This document shows positions 49,291 to 60,755 of a stretch of DNA of 64,000 nt, in pieces. This DNA comes from Monilinia fructicola. Taxonomy: Eukaryota; Ascomycota; Leotiomycetes; Helotiales; Sclerotiniaceae. Location of the stretch: contig VICG01000001.1 in NCBI GenBank assembly GCA_008692225.1, positions 2,388,501 through 2,452,500 of the forward strand. The letters run 5' to 3'. The position numbers were made by a program, and so were the translations under genes. The first letter of the stretch is position 1; each line of letters begins with the position of its first letter. The notes under the pieces are model-generated. The model did no database searches and was not told the origin of the DNA. It saw only the letters and a program-made list of their open reading frames with translations.

Positions 49291-49902
49291 CTATGCTAGA
49301 AGCTCAGGAGCAGCCTCAGCAGAACGCTCATCCCATCGCTTCTCGTCCCAGGGAGAAGCTTCACGTTTTTCATCCCATCGCTTCTCATCCCAGGGAGCAG
49401 CCTCACGTTTTTCATCCCATCGCTTCTCATCCCAGGGAGCAGCCTCACGTTTTTCATCCCATCGCTTCTCATCCCAGGGAGCAGCCTCACGTTTTTCATC
49501 CCATCGCTTCTCGTCCCAGGGAGCAGCCTCACGTTTTTCATCCCATCGCTTCTCATCCCAGGGAGCAGCGTCTCGTTTTTCTTGCCATCTCTTGTCTTTC
49601 CAGTCAGGAGAGTCACGTTTCTCACTCCAGCGTTTCTCTTCCCAACGTTTATCATCCCATGGTGTAGCTTCTCTCTTTTCCTCCCAACGCTTTTCACTCC
49701 ATGGAGCACTTCAAATAATACATGTCAATACAACGTCTTATCACGGATGATATTGAACTTACGCTTCAGCATCTGGGGCACTATGTCTGTATTAGAGTGA
49801 TATTATGCAGAGTGAGGGAAAGCTAAACACTTACGCAACAGGGGCGGCAATAGCTAGACCCAACATGGCTACGCCAGCTGCGAGGAAATATGTTGTCTTC
49901 AT
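49291..49902 (-). CDS. Secreted Kex2-processed repeat precursor, candidate RiPP precursor
   Basis: Three exons: 49835..49902, 49763..49786 and 49291..49708, giving 169 residues. A signal peptide (about residues 1-20, MKTTYFLAAGVAMLGLAIAA) precedes a short spacer. After that the whole protein is short blocks, each ending in Lys-Arg: 18 KR sites by my count. Pentapeptide blocks (WEEKR, WSEKR, WQEKR, WDEKR) alternate with longer ones (EATPWDDKR, DSPDWKDKR, EAAPWDEKR). The last six pairs are a near-perfect 14-residue repeat; the final unit ends WDER without the Lys, then SAEAAPELLA. Kex2 cleavage after KR is expected in the Golgi, and N-terminal EA dipeptides could be trimmed by a Ste13-type peptidase. 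Every block has one Trp. There is no Cys, Tyr or pheromone-like motif. Introns have GTAAGT donors. The divergent UstYa gene 1.6 kb away suggests oxidative cyclisation, which is inference. Confidence 0.85.
49329..49580 (-). repeat. Six tandem 42-bp units within the precursor gene
   Basis: Units begin at 49329, 49371, 49413, 49455, 49497 and 49539 with exact 42-base spacing. Each encodes one 14-residue block with two Trp and two basic cleavage sites. Internal units differ by at most one or two bases, mainly a synonymous change in the Glu codon. This points to recent unequal exchange or gene conversion. Confidence 0.95.
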
Positions 49903-51519
49903 GATGACTTTTTTTGCCTTGAGATGGTGTCAAGTGATGTTCTTTGGAGAAAGGTAGTGTTTGAGTTGAGAAAATGTTGGGATTGTTGAAGAGTGTTATC
50001 GTTGAGTCAGTGGGGAAAGCAGACCCTTTATATGTATTTCTTGAATATCATCAGGCGGCTTGGTGGCGAAATAAGATAACACCTTGCAAGATCGAGAGCA
50101 CATCGGCGACCTCCCCGCCCTTACGGTTTCATGTCATCGGAACGTTACATTTCAATGAGGGGGTAGTGTCACCGTGTTTACCGCCGACTATAAGCAGGTT
50201 GCAGACCAGGACTTTGCATTAAGCCTTGTGGTTGATCCAATCCCTATTTGTTAGTCCCCATGGAACAACAGAAAGGAGTGGGCTAAGTTCTCACGATGAG
50301 TAGTTCTGCTTACATGGAGATAGCCTCTCATAACTTGGGGAAACCATGCGATATTGTATCATATACTCGAGTGATAAGCTAGCATTAGTGGCTCTTCTCT
50401 CAAGTGCTGAGGTCAGAAGTTATTATTCAAGTGAATAGCATCGGGTATCCCAAAATTTCTGACTAATTGTCATTCACCTGTTGGACGGGGCTCATTCCAG
50501 GAACTTTTCCAACTTGATACACATGGGCAGTGAGGTGCAGACATGCTTACTATCACCGACTAGTGTTGTCTATACTTCTCTTTAATAGCAGTTGATACGT
50601 TAGTAAGAAGCAAGAAACTTTCCCTACTTATCAGCCATTGACTACACAATCGCTCTGAAATTCCTGGAGTATAGAAAGGTCTTGTAGAAAACGCAGAATT
50701 TTACTTTATAAACTCATACAATTCATCTCCATCTCTCAATACGACGCCCGCATCCTTTCAATGTCGCCGGGTTGTTTGTCAAGGGGTATTGCATAGCTTG
50801 TTCTGTGGCTGTTGCTTAACTTGAACCTTTGTGTGCCAATTACGCCATTGTAACCTTCCACTTTTCGGCTATTGATAATAGTGGCTGTCACCAAGTTTGA
50901 AGTCGAATTATTCAGCGATGAGGAAATCACTCATGCAGTTGGAGATGATAGCCCGCAAGTCTGTGATTACTTTAATTTACAATCATGACTTGTTACCTTA
51001 GAGGCTCAGTTCCAAAGGAACAAAGGGCACATATGTTTGCCTCCACAGTATCTGAACGGTGTATACCCAGGACATGGCATATGATATCAACCTCCGCGGA
51101 CACTTGATGCCAATTTCAAACTCCCCCGAGCTTTTTTTTTTGCCAGAGCAGTCTTTGTCAGACTTTTAATTAAGCTTGTTATCGTTGCACCCGTCTTGCG
51201 TGAGAAAAATAGCGGCTCATGGAGGATAACCCTCACCTTTACCGATAGGCTATCGGGTATGCAGTGATACTGATATGGTATGCTTGAAGCTTTCAACACA
51301 ATTCAGACGTGACCAAATCACATTTACAATAAGCTCTCGCTGATTGCTTCAAGATTTCCTTTCTAGATATGTTGAAATACTTGGATGATTTGAGTCAAGG
51401 ATTGCGCAATTCATGTTCTGGTCCAACGCCCCGTCCCTTCCCCCCCCTTTTATTCTTCATCTCAGTTTCTTTCCATTTCACTTGCTTCTCTGTCTCTTTC
51501 GACGTATGGAGCAAGTATC
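49903..51519. other. Divergent intergenic region between precursor and UstYa genes
   Basis: About 1.6 kb separates two genes transcribed away from each other, so both promoters lie here. A TATATG word occurs about 120 bp upstream of the precursor start, as a possible TATA element. A CT-rich stretch (51420-51505) immediately precedes the UstYa start. No gene was seen inside. Confidence 0.5.
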
Positions 51520-52587
51520 ATGGCCGACACTCGTACATATCATCTTCTCCAAGAAAAACCGACAGTGAGGGGATGACCTTCACCAAGAATCATGTAAAAG
51601 GATCGAGGCTATCCCTTTCCCTACATATCATAGCTTTGGTGCTCCTATACACCACTGTTGTGTTTGCGGGAGCACTCACCATCGTGATACTCGAACAATC
51701 TCCTAAGTTCACCAAGAAGAATTCACATCCTCGCATCTACAGTAAGTTTGCACAGATCTGTCGCTATCCTCGTATACTATTGTCCAAAGTTGACAAAAAT
51801 GATAGCTCCAGTAGAACACATCATAGAATACATTCCCGTCCGACAATCAAACTCCCTCCACACTCATAACCCCTTCATGGTGCACCCCATCACTGGCATG
51901 CCTTCCACCATCACAGACGAGAGTTGGGAAATGCTTTACAATGGTTTAACCCCCAAGATCCCCTCAGAACCCACCATTCTCGACCTATCTAACACCTCCC
52001 CCACTCACCAGAAAGTATGCACACCTATATTCCCTCCTTCCAAGCTGCCCGCCTCCCGACCCCAACCCTACCAGTCCCCAATCATGAAGACCAAGACCAA
52101 TATCTCATCCAACTAGAAGTTTACCACCAACTTCACTGTCTCAACACCATCCGACAGGCCATATGGCTCGATGGTGTTCCACGCTATCGCGCTCCCCATT
52201 TTGGAGATTTCTACAGAGGTGATGGATCCAAGAATTATGCAGGTCATGGTGCTAAACATATTGGTATAAGTCCTTGCCATTCTCCAATTCTAACCGTAAT
52301 CCACGTGTTGGATGTCTAGTTTATCAAAAACACCCATGAAAATATAAAATTCATTCACTAATCCTGAGAGAGTAGATCACTGTCTCGACTGGATCCGTCA
52401 AACCCTGCTCTGCAACGCAGATACTACGCCCGTTTCCTGGGCTCTAGACGCTATGGCACATAAACCACTCCCCCAACTCCCTGAGGAGAGAATATGTAAA
52501 AACATGGAGGTGATTGATCAATGGACGAGAGAACATGCTGTGAAAGGAACGGTAGATTTTGGATATGGTGCGGATGATGATTTATAA
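51520..52587 (+). CDS. UstYa-family (DUF3328) protein, candidate RiPP oxidase/cyclase, frameshifted
   Basis: Exons: 51520..51741 (or from the ATG at 51573), 51806..52263 and 52376..52587. A short cytosolic start leads to one membrane helix (LSLHIIALVLLYTTVVFAG). A luminal domain with the two family motifs follows: YHQLHC near 52125 and KHIDHC, which is assembled across the last intron. Both fit HxxHC. The tail has the WIRQTLLC region. Family knowledge: UstYa proteins are needed for oxidative macrocyclisation or side-chain oxidation of Kex2-released core peptides in ustiloxin, phomopsin and asperipin pathways. Two breaks are seen: an A5 run at 51552-51556 separates the 51520 ATG from the helix frame, and one base appears missing between about 52010 and 52040, before the HQLHC part. 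With the second corrected, the length from 51573 is about 279 residues. Splice signals are GTAAGT and GTATAA donors. Confidence 0.82.
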
Positions 52588-55101
52588 ATTGCGCCGAGGG
52601 AATGACTCAAGATCTGGGGAATTTCGATATGAGGTATAATCGTACAAATGTACCGTCTCTAAGCTTGGCCCAATCCATGCATTCATCATTGAAATCCATC
52701 TTCAAACTGTGTACGAACGAATTATCCAACCTCTATCATTGCTCTGCCATCTCCCTCTCTTTCTCACATGCTACTTCATCATAACATGATTGGCCCCTCT
52801 CACACCTCACACCGCATACAATGTGAACGCCAGACTTCAAAACCACAACACCTGACCCGTACATATATACCCGCCTATTCCGGACACCACCCCCCCTTAA
52901 ACCAACCCTTCAGCCCTCCGGTCAAAACCAGCCCGCAGACTTGCGCTCTTCGTACCACACAAGCCACCACACGACATGATGGATGAATAATCCTACACAG
53001 AATAACACAAATACAACCAAACTTCCGTCGTCAGTCATCAGTCATCAGTCATCACTCATCCAAATCCAACCCAGTCAGCACTACTTACGCAGCCTTACAT
53101 CACCATCTCACGACGCTGATTCGCCCGTCCATCAGCCCGATTGGGTGTAGGAGCAGCGAGCGAGCGGACGACTCGAGGAAGCGTTTTCGCGCCGTGGATC
53201 AGGGAGAGCGAGATGCGAGGCGAGAAGATGATTACGAAACTAACCTTACCTGGTGCCATTGCGGTCGCTGGAGTATGTTTAAGGTTAAGGTTACCGCTTT
53301 TAGAGCAACAGTCATGCCCGGGCCATCCAATATGCATAATTGTAGAATCCGTCAGTCGCCTATGATCGATAGATAGTACAGGACAGTCAGTATACATGGA
53401 TGTTGTGCCGTGGTAGATGCTTTATCAATAATGCTTGTTTTCGCATCATGATTTATTATTGCCGCTGTCTGTTTTAACGTTGATTGGGTAACCGTTCTTG
53501 TGGAATGGTTACGTTATATTATTGGTCGAGGGAAAAAAATATTAATTAGGTCGTAGGTTGGGTTACCTAATCTATGAGGTTATATATTCTGTACATTAAT
53601 AAATGACCTTATACAACTTCAACATTTCAAAATCTAACAAATCAAAAAGCAGTTTTCTCATTAATAATAATATATATATATACTAGGTATACCTAGGTAT
53701 ATACTAACTTGCATACTCGAGCAAAGCCATCTCAAATATATTTTCTATACACAGACCTACCAAACCCTTCCAAGGTTTCTTTACGTATAGAACTACTCGA
53801 GTATCAACCACTGCAATACATCCATCCCATCATTCAACACTTCTCACCACCTGCATTCTCCCTTGCTCAATATAAATATGAATTTCTCTCCCCCTCCTCC
53901 CCAACCCATATTTGCATTTATAAGGTTACCTACCTACCGTCCGTTCGTTCATTCCACCCTCGCCAGTAGCAACGTCCAAATCCCATCCCCCAAATACCCA
54001 TCCCGCCACCGCGAAACCACCATCCCATCCCATCCCATCCCATCTCATCCCAACACCCCACCACACCCAGCGATACCCACTCCTACAGCAAAAATGCAGC
54101 GACGTCCACGGAGATCGAAACCTATCCAACTGCAAGGTGAAAGCTTCGGAATTCGAAGTCGTGGCGGTAGATCTTTATATTCCCAATATGTGATCACAAG
54201 CAGCGCATCATATCTTGGAAGCTGAAGTTAAAAAACAGTCGTTTACCGCCTCACCGAGTTGTACTTGTCTCACTAGTTAGTATTTTTAATACTTCTCAAT
54301 ATTTACTTGAAATGGGTCTCCAGCATTTGGTAGGTCTCTTTATCTACAAGTAATCTGCCAAAGATTAACGGCTGGGCCGAAACAGTCGGTATGGCTCAAC
54401 GTTACCTATTACACCATGAAGATCACCATGATGCGATCAAGCGCACCATCACGATAACACTACTGATATTCACACCAGATCTTCACACCAGATCTTCACT
54501 TCCAATGGCAACATTCCAATTGTTGTAATATGCATCATGATTCTCATTTAATCCTCATCTCCATACATCCATCGAATCTGCTTTCCCATCCGTTTGACTT
54601 TCTCCTTTCTTCGGATATCTCCTCTCTCGCTGCCCTCATACATATCCATCGTCATAATCACTAGCATTCAATACCTCCCCACCCCAGTTCCATCAAATCA
54701 TCCACCCAACCCCCCCCCATCCATGCATTTTCTTCGCAAAAAAAAAAAAGTAGTAATAGTAGCAAACACTGCCAGTTCACAAAGGAACGAGTGTTCTGAA
54801 AGTAAAGTAGTTAGAGCCCCTTGGAGAAATCCCGAAATGTGTGAAATGAAACAAGGCAGTTCCATGCAGTAAACAGATATGCTTCGCCCCAATATATTTG
54901 ACGAAACGTGGTTTATTCCCTTTCCCCAAAAACGCCCTTCGCCATTGGAAATATGGTTCGGATGAGATGATTGAAAAGCATAACAAGTGCTCGCAGGTGG
55001 TGGTATCTACGAAAAAAAAAAAATGGAAATAATGGCAGATATCTCCTGTGTCCATCAATCCATGCATGTATCATCGAACTTCGGTCAAGATGAACGTTAC
55101 A
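52588..55101. other. Intergenic, no gene recognised
   Basis: The region is the shared 3' flank of the UstYa and histidine kinase genes, which converge. It is AT-rich, with a CATCCCATCC run (54020-54050) and A-runs (54740, 55011). A GC-richer patch at 53100-53330 has open frames on both strands but no family match. Confidence 0.5.
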
Positions 55102-58100
55102 CTAGCTGCTATGCGCACGCATTAGAAGCTGCAGAACTGCTTAGTACAGGTTCTGGGGAAGTCAGAATATGAATCATCAAGTGCTTACCCTGGCAAGTGG
55201 ATCCTCAGCATCTGCTGTTACGAGTGAAGGACTCTCCACACTTCCATGATTTATAGGGCCAGTGGTAGTATATGCACGAGGTTCGATGGCGGGTCTCATG
55301 TGAGCTGGTGTGGGACTCGATGCAGGATGCTGTATGTTGCCGCGAGTGCCATTTTGAGAGTTGGGGCTCTCTTCATTGGCAGATTGCCTTACCTCCCTAC
55401 CCTTTTCTAGGAGTGCTCCACCGAGTGTTGCACACTTCAAAATCGTCTGGATTAGATGATTTTGTTTCAAAGGCTTGGAAAGATATTCATCCATTTGGGC
55501 TTGAATGCACTTCTCACGATCACCCAGCATAGCGTGTGCTGTAAGGGCGATGATAGGCGTTCTCTGCGTTCCAAGACTTCGTTCGTACTCTCTGATCTTA
55601 GCCGTTGCTTCGAATCCTCCCTATAATTATGTTAGCTATTCCCCCGTATGGGCAGCCTGATTCACATTGCGCTTACCATAATTGGCATTTGAACATCCAT
55701 GAGAATAACGTCCGTATCGCTTTTCCTTGATGGCGTCCAGTGCCTCTTGACCATTTCCAACGACAGTAACAACATGATGGTACTTCTCCAAGATCTTGAC
55801 AGCTAAGCGTTGATTGACGATGTTATCTTCGGCCAAGAGAATGTCAAACGATTTGGTGTTGTCGGCCAATGAAGGTGCAGCTCGGTTCTCTAATGCTGGG
55901 ATCATACCGTTGCCAAGGTCGATTGTTAAACATGGTGTGGTCATGTAAGAAGTGATACCAAGGTCCAAAAGCAGACTTCAAGCTGACATGAACAACAGGG
56001 GCTAAGAGTACAATTGGAATGTACTTGAACTCGTCGATTGATCTCAATTTTCGCGCACTCTCAATGGAGTCCACAACAATCACATCATAGGTAGAAGCAA
56101 TCTTCTCCTTTGTTCTTCCATTCCCGAGAAGAATAGTATGCTGTTCAGAATCGACAACAACGGGGACCAAACCAAGCTGTGTAAGCATGGTGATTATTTC
56201 TCTACCATGACCAGTTTGTCCTTTGTCGATGAACAGAACATTGTGGCCTTGATATGGCTTGAGTTGTTTCTGAATGAAACTGATATCTGAGGTTGCGAGG
56301 CGGACTGTACATGTGAAGTAGAACGAACTACCCTTTCCGTACTGACTCTTGACCCAAACATCTCCACGCATGAGGTTAACGAGTCTCTTCGAGATAGATA
56401 GACCTAGACCAGTACCTCCGAATTTCCTCGTCATCGATCCATCAGCTTGCTTGGAACGTGTCGAAAATTAAATTAAGTTTGTCGGCTTGGATACCGATAC
56501 CAGTATCAGATACGCAGAATTCAACTGCATATTCATTGGGCGCGCAATGATCTTGCACAGCTTTTTGAATGGTCAAAGAAACTTCACCATGCTCTGTGAA
56601 CTTGATAGCATTTCCGACCAAGTTGAGGATAATTTGCCGAAGACGGAATGAATCACCAACCACATGATCCGGCACTGAGCTATCGACACGGTAGGTAAGA
56701 TCCAAGAATTTCTCATTTGCCTTTACAGCCAGTGTCTTCAGTGCATTGAAGACGGTTCCTCGAAGGGTATATGGAATCTCCTCCATGATCATGCGGTTTG
56801 CTTCGATCTTTGACAAATCGAGAATATCGTCAATAATGGTCAATAAACTGTTGGCCAAGTTGTGAACAATATTGAGCATTTCTCGCTGATATTGTGTAAG
56901 ATCAGTATCTAACGTTAACTGCGTCATTCCGATGATACCGTTCATCTATGTTCACGTTAGTAAGATATCGAATAGACTAAGTAGATGAAAACAAAAGGTT
57001 TGAAAAATTTGATAAAGGAATGGGGCGAGCGATGGAAAGAGTACATCCACCCCACGGGAATTTTAATTTTTACGTGATGATGAACGATTGACAAGACTCC
57101 AGCAGAAGGCGGGAAAGGAGGAAGGGGAAAAGAGATACTAACAGGTGTTCGTATCTCGTGAGACATGTTGGCCAAGAATTCAGACTTCGTTCTGTTAGCA
57201 AACTCGGCAGCCTCCCTAGCCAATGTATTCCTCTGAATACTGTCCCTTAAATTGTAAACCATCTGGTTGATCTTTTTCGTTTCAGCTCATCCATTTCTCC
57301 AGATGCTTCAACAGTGATCAACTTTGTAAAGTCGCCATCAGTTGCAGCATTGGTGATGTCACCAAAGGCGCGCACTTGGGTCGTCAAGTTATTGGCCATT
57401 GTATTGACATCCGTTGTGATCTCTTCTCAACGGCCACCGATCCAGCAACATCAGCTTGGCCACCCATCTTACCATCCACACCCACATCCTTGGCGACTCT
57501 TTGCACTTCGTTGGAGAAGATACTCATCTGTCGACCATGTTATTTATTGGTTTCCTTTAGTATGAGTATTTCACCCGCAGCAGCAACCTCGATCTTTTGA
57601 CTCATGTCTCCATTGGCAATAGCTGCGTAACAGTCGATATACCTCGTACTTGAGTCGTCAAATTTCTGGCCATCGTGTTCACATTTTCGGTTAGGTCTTT
57701 CCACTTTCCTTCTACGTTATCAACCTGGGCTTGACCACCAAGGGTCCCGTCAGTTCCGACCTCCTAGCGACCTTGCTAACCTCGAAAGCAAAGGTACCAA
57801 GTCTGTCCACCATGGGTGTTGATGGTATCTTTTAGCGAAGCAATTTCTCCCTGGACTTCCACTTCAATCTTCTTGGTCAAGTCTCCCCTTGCGACCGGTA
57901 GTAACCTTTGCGATCTCTCGTACTTGTGTTGTAAGGTTCATGGCCATACCATTCACATTTTCGGTTAGGTCTCTCCAGGTACCTTCACATCATGCACTGT
58001 TGCTTGCCCACCCAGTCTCCCTTCCGTACCGACCTCTCTAGCAATCTTCGTGACTTCTCGCGCAAATTGTTGTAGTTGGTCCACCATGGAATTTATAGTC

Positions 58101-59487
58101 TCTTTCAACTGCTTGATCTCACCCTTGCACTCTGCCTGAACCTTTTGAGTCAAATCTCCCTTCGCTACAGCTGTCGTAACGATTGCTATATCTCGCACTT
58201 GTGTGTGGTAAGATTATTGGCCATGGCGTTGACGTTCACTATCAATGTGTTCCACATGCCTGAACGCCTTCAATTTCTGCTTGACCCCCAAGAATACCCT
58301 CGGTTCCGACATCTCTTGCTACGCGTGTGACTCGGCGCGGCGAAAGTTCTAAGTTGATCCACCATGGTATTAATAGTTTGTTGTAGTTGGAGTATCTCGC
58401 CCTGAGCAGGTCTTTCAATCTTTTGTGTGAGATCTCCGTGAGCGACAGCTGTAGTGACGGACGCAATTTCTCGCACTTGTCGGTGAGATTCTGTGCCATA
58501 ACATTGGACTAGAAACAGTTAGCAAGTTCATCAATCCCATTAAGAACGAATTGCTCAACGTTAGTGAATCACGTACCATTGTCAGTCAACTCCTTCCATG
58601 TACCGTCAACTCCAGAAATCTTGGCTTGTCCCCAAGGATACCTTCTGTGCCGACTTCTCTAGCTACACGAGAAACTTCACTCGAGAAAATTTGAAGCTGA
58701 TCCATCATAGTGTTGATCACCTAGCCAAAGTTAGAGGATAAAGAGGATGAAAATTCTGACATATGGTACATACCCGCTTGAACGTTGTGATCTCAGGGTC
58801 CATCTCCACGGAGTGGATTTGTACCTTCTTACTGAGATCACCCCTAGCTACCGCTGTGACAATCTCTCCTATTTCCCGTAGAGCCTTCTGGAAGCCTCAT
58901 TGGCTGTTGATGTTTTTTCAGTTCTCTTTCAAGTGCTGCTACACGCTCCACTTCGAGAACATTGAGTGCTTGTTTCTTGCCTCTGCTTCTGCTCAAACAG
59001 TTGAGCATGTACACCGGCCAACTCGATTTCTGACTATCCAGTTGTTTAGATTGATCGTCGACATGTTCGCGGAGTGCTTCTAGTTCCTCGTCACTTAATT
59101 TTGTAAATTTGGGAGGCCGTTCACCACCCGTGGGCGCTTCTCTTGCGGCAAGTAACGAATTTACGAGTTGTTGTCTGGATGTAGTACTCTTGGAGGCTCG
59201 GGATGGAGCACCCGTGAGCACATCGGCGAAAGCAGATGGTGCTCCTATTTCATTCGGCGTGTCAGGCAATGCTTGATTGTTGACTGTAATCGCTTTTGCT
59301 TCTAATCTCTGAACCCTTGATACCAATGCCGCAAGTTCTCGTTCGGAGTGTAAGTTTCCCTGCTGTATCTGCACCTGGTAGTCTAATCCCTTTGTTGCCA
59401 TAAACATTACGATTGTGGGAGATCGATACTCGATAATGCGAGACTTTGCAAAATCGCAGTAGTAGCAGCCAATGTAGAGTCGCCCAT
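55102..59487 (-). CDS. BOS1: Group III hybrid histidine kinase (BOS1/os-1/nik-1 type), many frameshifts
   Basis: Start at [20 protein letters not shown] (59487), stop at 55102. In order: N-terminal region with a coiled coil ([17 protein letters not shown]); a tandem HAMP array (repeats such as [14 protein letters not shown] and [12 protein letters not shown]); an H-box ([13 protein letters not shown], then MNGI across an intron); N/G boxes ([23 protein letters not shown]); a receiver domain (LLAEDN, MDVQMP); and a tail ending LLMRAHSS. Introns: 58721-58773, 58509-58576, 56946-57141, 55621-55676 and 55129-55188. Family knowledge: this cytosolic osmosensor feeds the Hog1 cascade and mediates sensitivity to dicarboximides, phenylpyrroles and iprodione. 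The span minus introns is close to the usual 1300-residue length. The frame is broken at many single bases, densest in the HAMP array (57.2-59.1 kb) and fewer in the kinase/receiver part (near 56447, 55958 and 55712). See findings. Confidence 0.9.
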
Positions 59488-60256
59488 TTTGCTCTCAGAA
59501 TATGCAGCCAGGCTGCCTTAGTCGTAACAGAGAATTTTCCTTCTACCATGAAGTCAAAAATATCGTTGCCCGCTTCGACGGTGTCAGATTTTCAATCGGC
59601 AAATTAAATACGAGGTAATGGGAAAGAGTGATGGAGCTGCAAGTTGTTAGGATAAGATGAATAGTGAGTGAGTCGAAGAAAAAAAGACTTCACGATTGCA
59701 TGATTCTCTTGAATGCAACAAAAAGGGATGAATTATTACAAAGATTTTGAAAGTTAATAGGAATCACCTCTCCTCAACTCTTTCGAAGATGTGGATGTCT
59801 TTTCTTTTGTGTAGAAGTTCAACGGTCTGTCTCCCTTGTCAAGGTCGACACTTTGATCTCCACCACGAAGCGACAATGCCGATTTCCCGATTGGAAGGGA
59901 TATAAAAACATTAACAGCACAGTCCCTGATAGAGAGAGGTGGAAGGGAAAGAAATAATGGGATGAAGAGGTTAGAGAGCTAGGGAGGGAGGCAGGGAGGT
60001 AGGGAGTTAGGTCGGTCGGTAGGTATATTAAGGTGATATAACAAAGAGGTGATGTGATATGAAAATATAAAAAACGTAGAAGGAAAGTTTGTACGGAGTA
60101 GAGAAGGAGAAGGTAAAAGGGAATGAGAATTACCGGTAAGTGTAATCAGCAGTGTGTGTATAGTATGCCTGTCATGTAGAGAGAATATCTAGGCAGGCAG
60201 AGTAGATGGTAGTAGATTAGACCTTATGGTTGATGATCCGAGTAAGATCGATGGTG

Positions 60257-60755
60257 TGGTTGCCGTTGTTTGTTGTTGTTGCTGCTGCTGTTGTTGTTGT
60301 TGTTATCGTTGTCGTCGTCGTCGTCGTCGTGTGGGTGTGTATTTGTTTATATGTATATACTGATACTTATATTTGTATTTGTATTATAATTTGATTATGA
60401 TTTGACTTGATTTGATCTGATGTGACCTGACCTGACCTGACCTGACTTCGCTTGACTTGACTTGACTTGATATTGATATTGGGTAAAGAAAGAGAAAGAT
60501 GAAATCCTTCTACTCCTATGCAATGGTCGTAGTAGTAAAAGTAAAGTAGATAGAGTGTCCAATCCGTAAAGATTTTAGAAGGCTAGATAGATATCGAAAT
60601 GCAATGATAGGAGAAAGCATCTAATGATGAATTTCCTTTCGTTTCCTTTCCTCTTCTCTTCTCTTCTCTTCTTTCCTTTCCTTTCACTTCATTTCCCTTT
60701 TCCCTTTTCCCTTTCCCGTTTCCCGTTTCCCTTTTCCCTTTTCCCTTTTTTTCTT
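60257..60755. repeat. Cluster of simple-sequence tracts upstream of BOS1
   Basis: GTTGTT then GTCGTC triplets (60257-60331), TGACC/TTGAC pentamers (60420-60473) and a TTTCCC/TTCTC pyrimidine tract (60640-60755). They lie 0.8-1.3 kb upstream of the kinase start. Confidence 0.85.

Noticed and set aside
49286..49750. Long repetitive open frames on the plus strand and in another minus frame over the precursor gene
   Set aside because: They are shadows of the 42-bp repeat, which is open in several frames because the unit length is a multiple of three. Only the frame starting at 49902 has a signal peptide, spliced introns and KR sites.
49291..49902. Precursor as an alpha-type mating pheromone gene
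   Set aside because: The repeats with KR and EA resemble pheromone precursors in layout, but there is no Cys or WCxxPGQ-like core, and blocks vary in length. The UstYa neighbour favours a RiPP.
53095..53397. 100-codon minus-strand open frame in a GC-richer patch
   Set aside because: No recognisable family or conserved-looking N-terminus, and the opposite strand is equally open. Not enough to call a gene.
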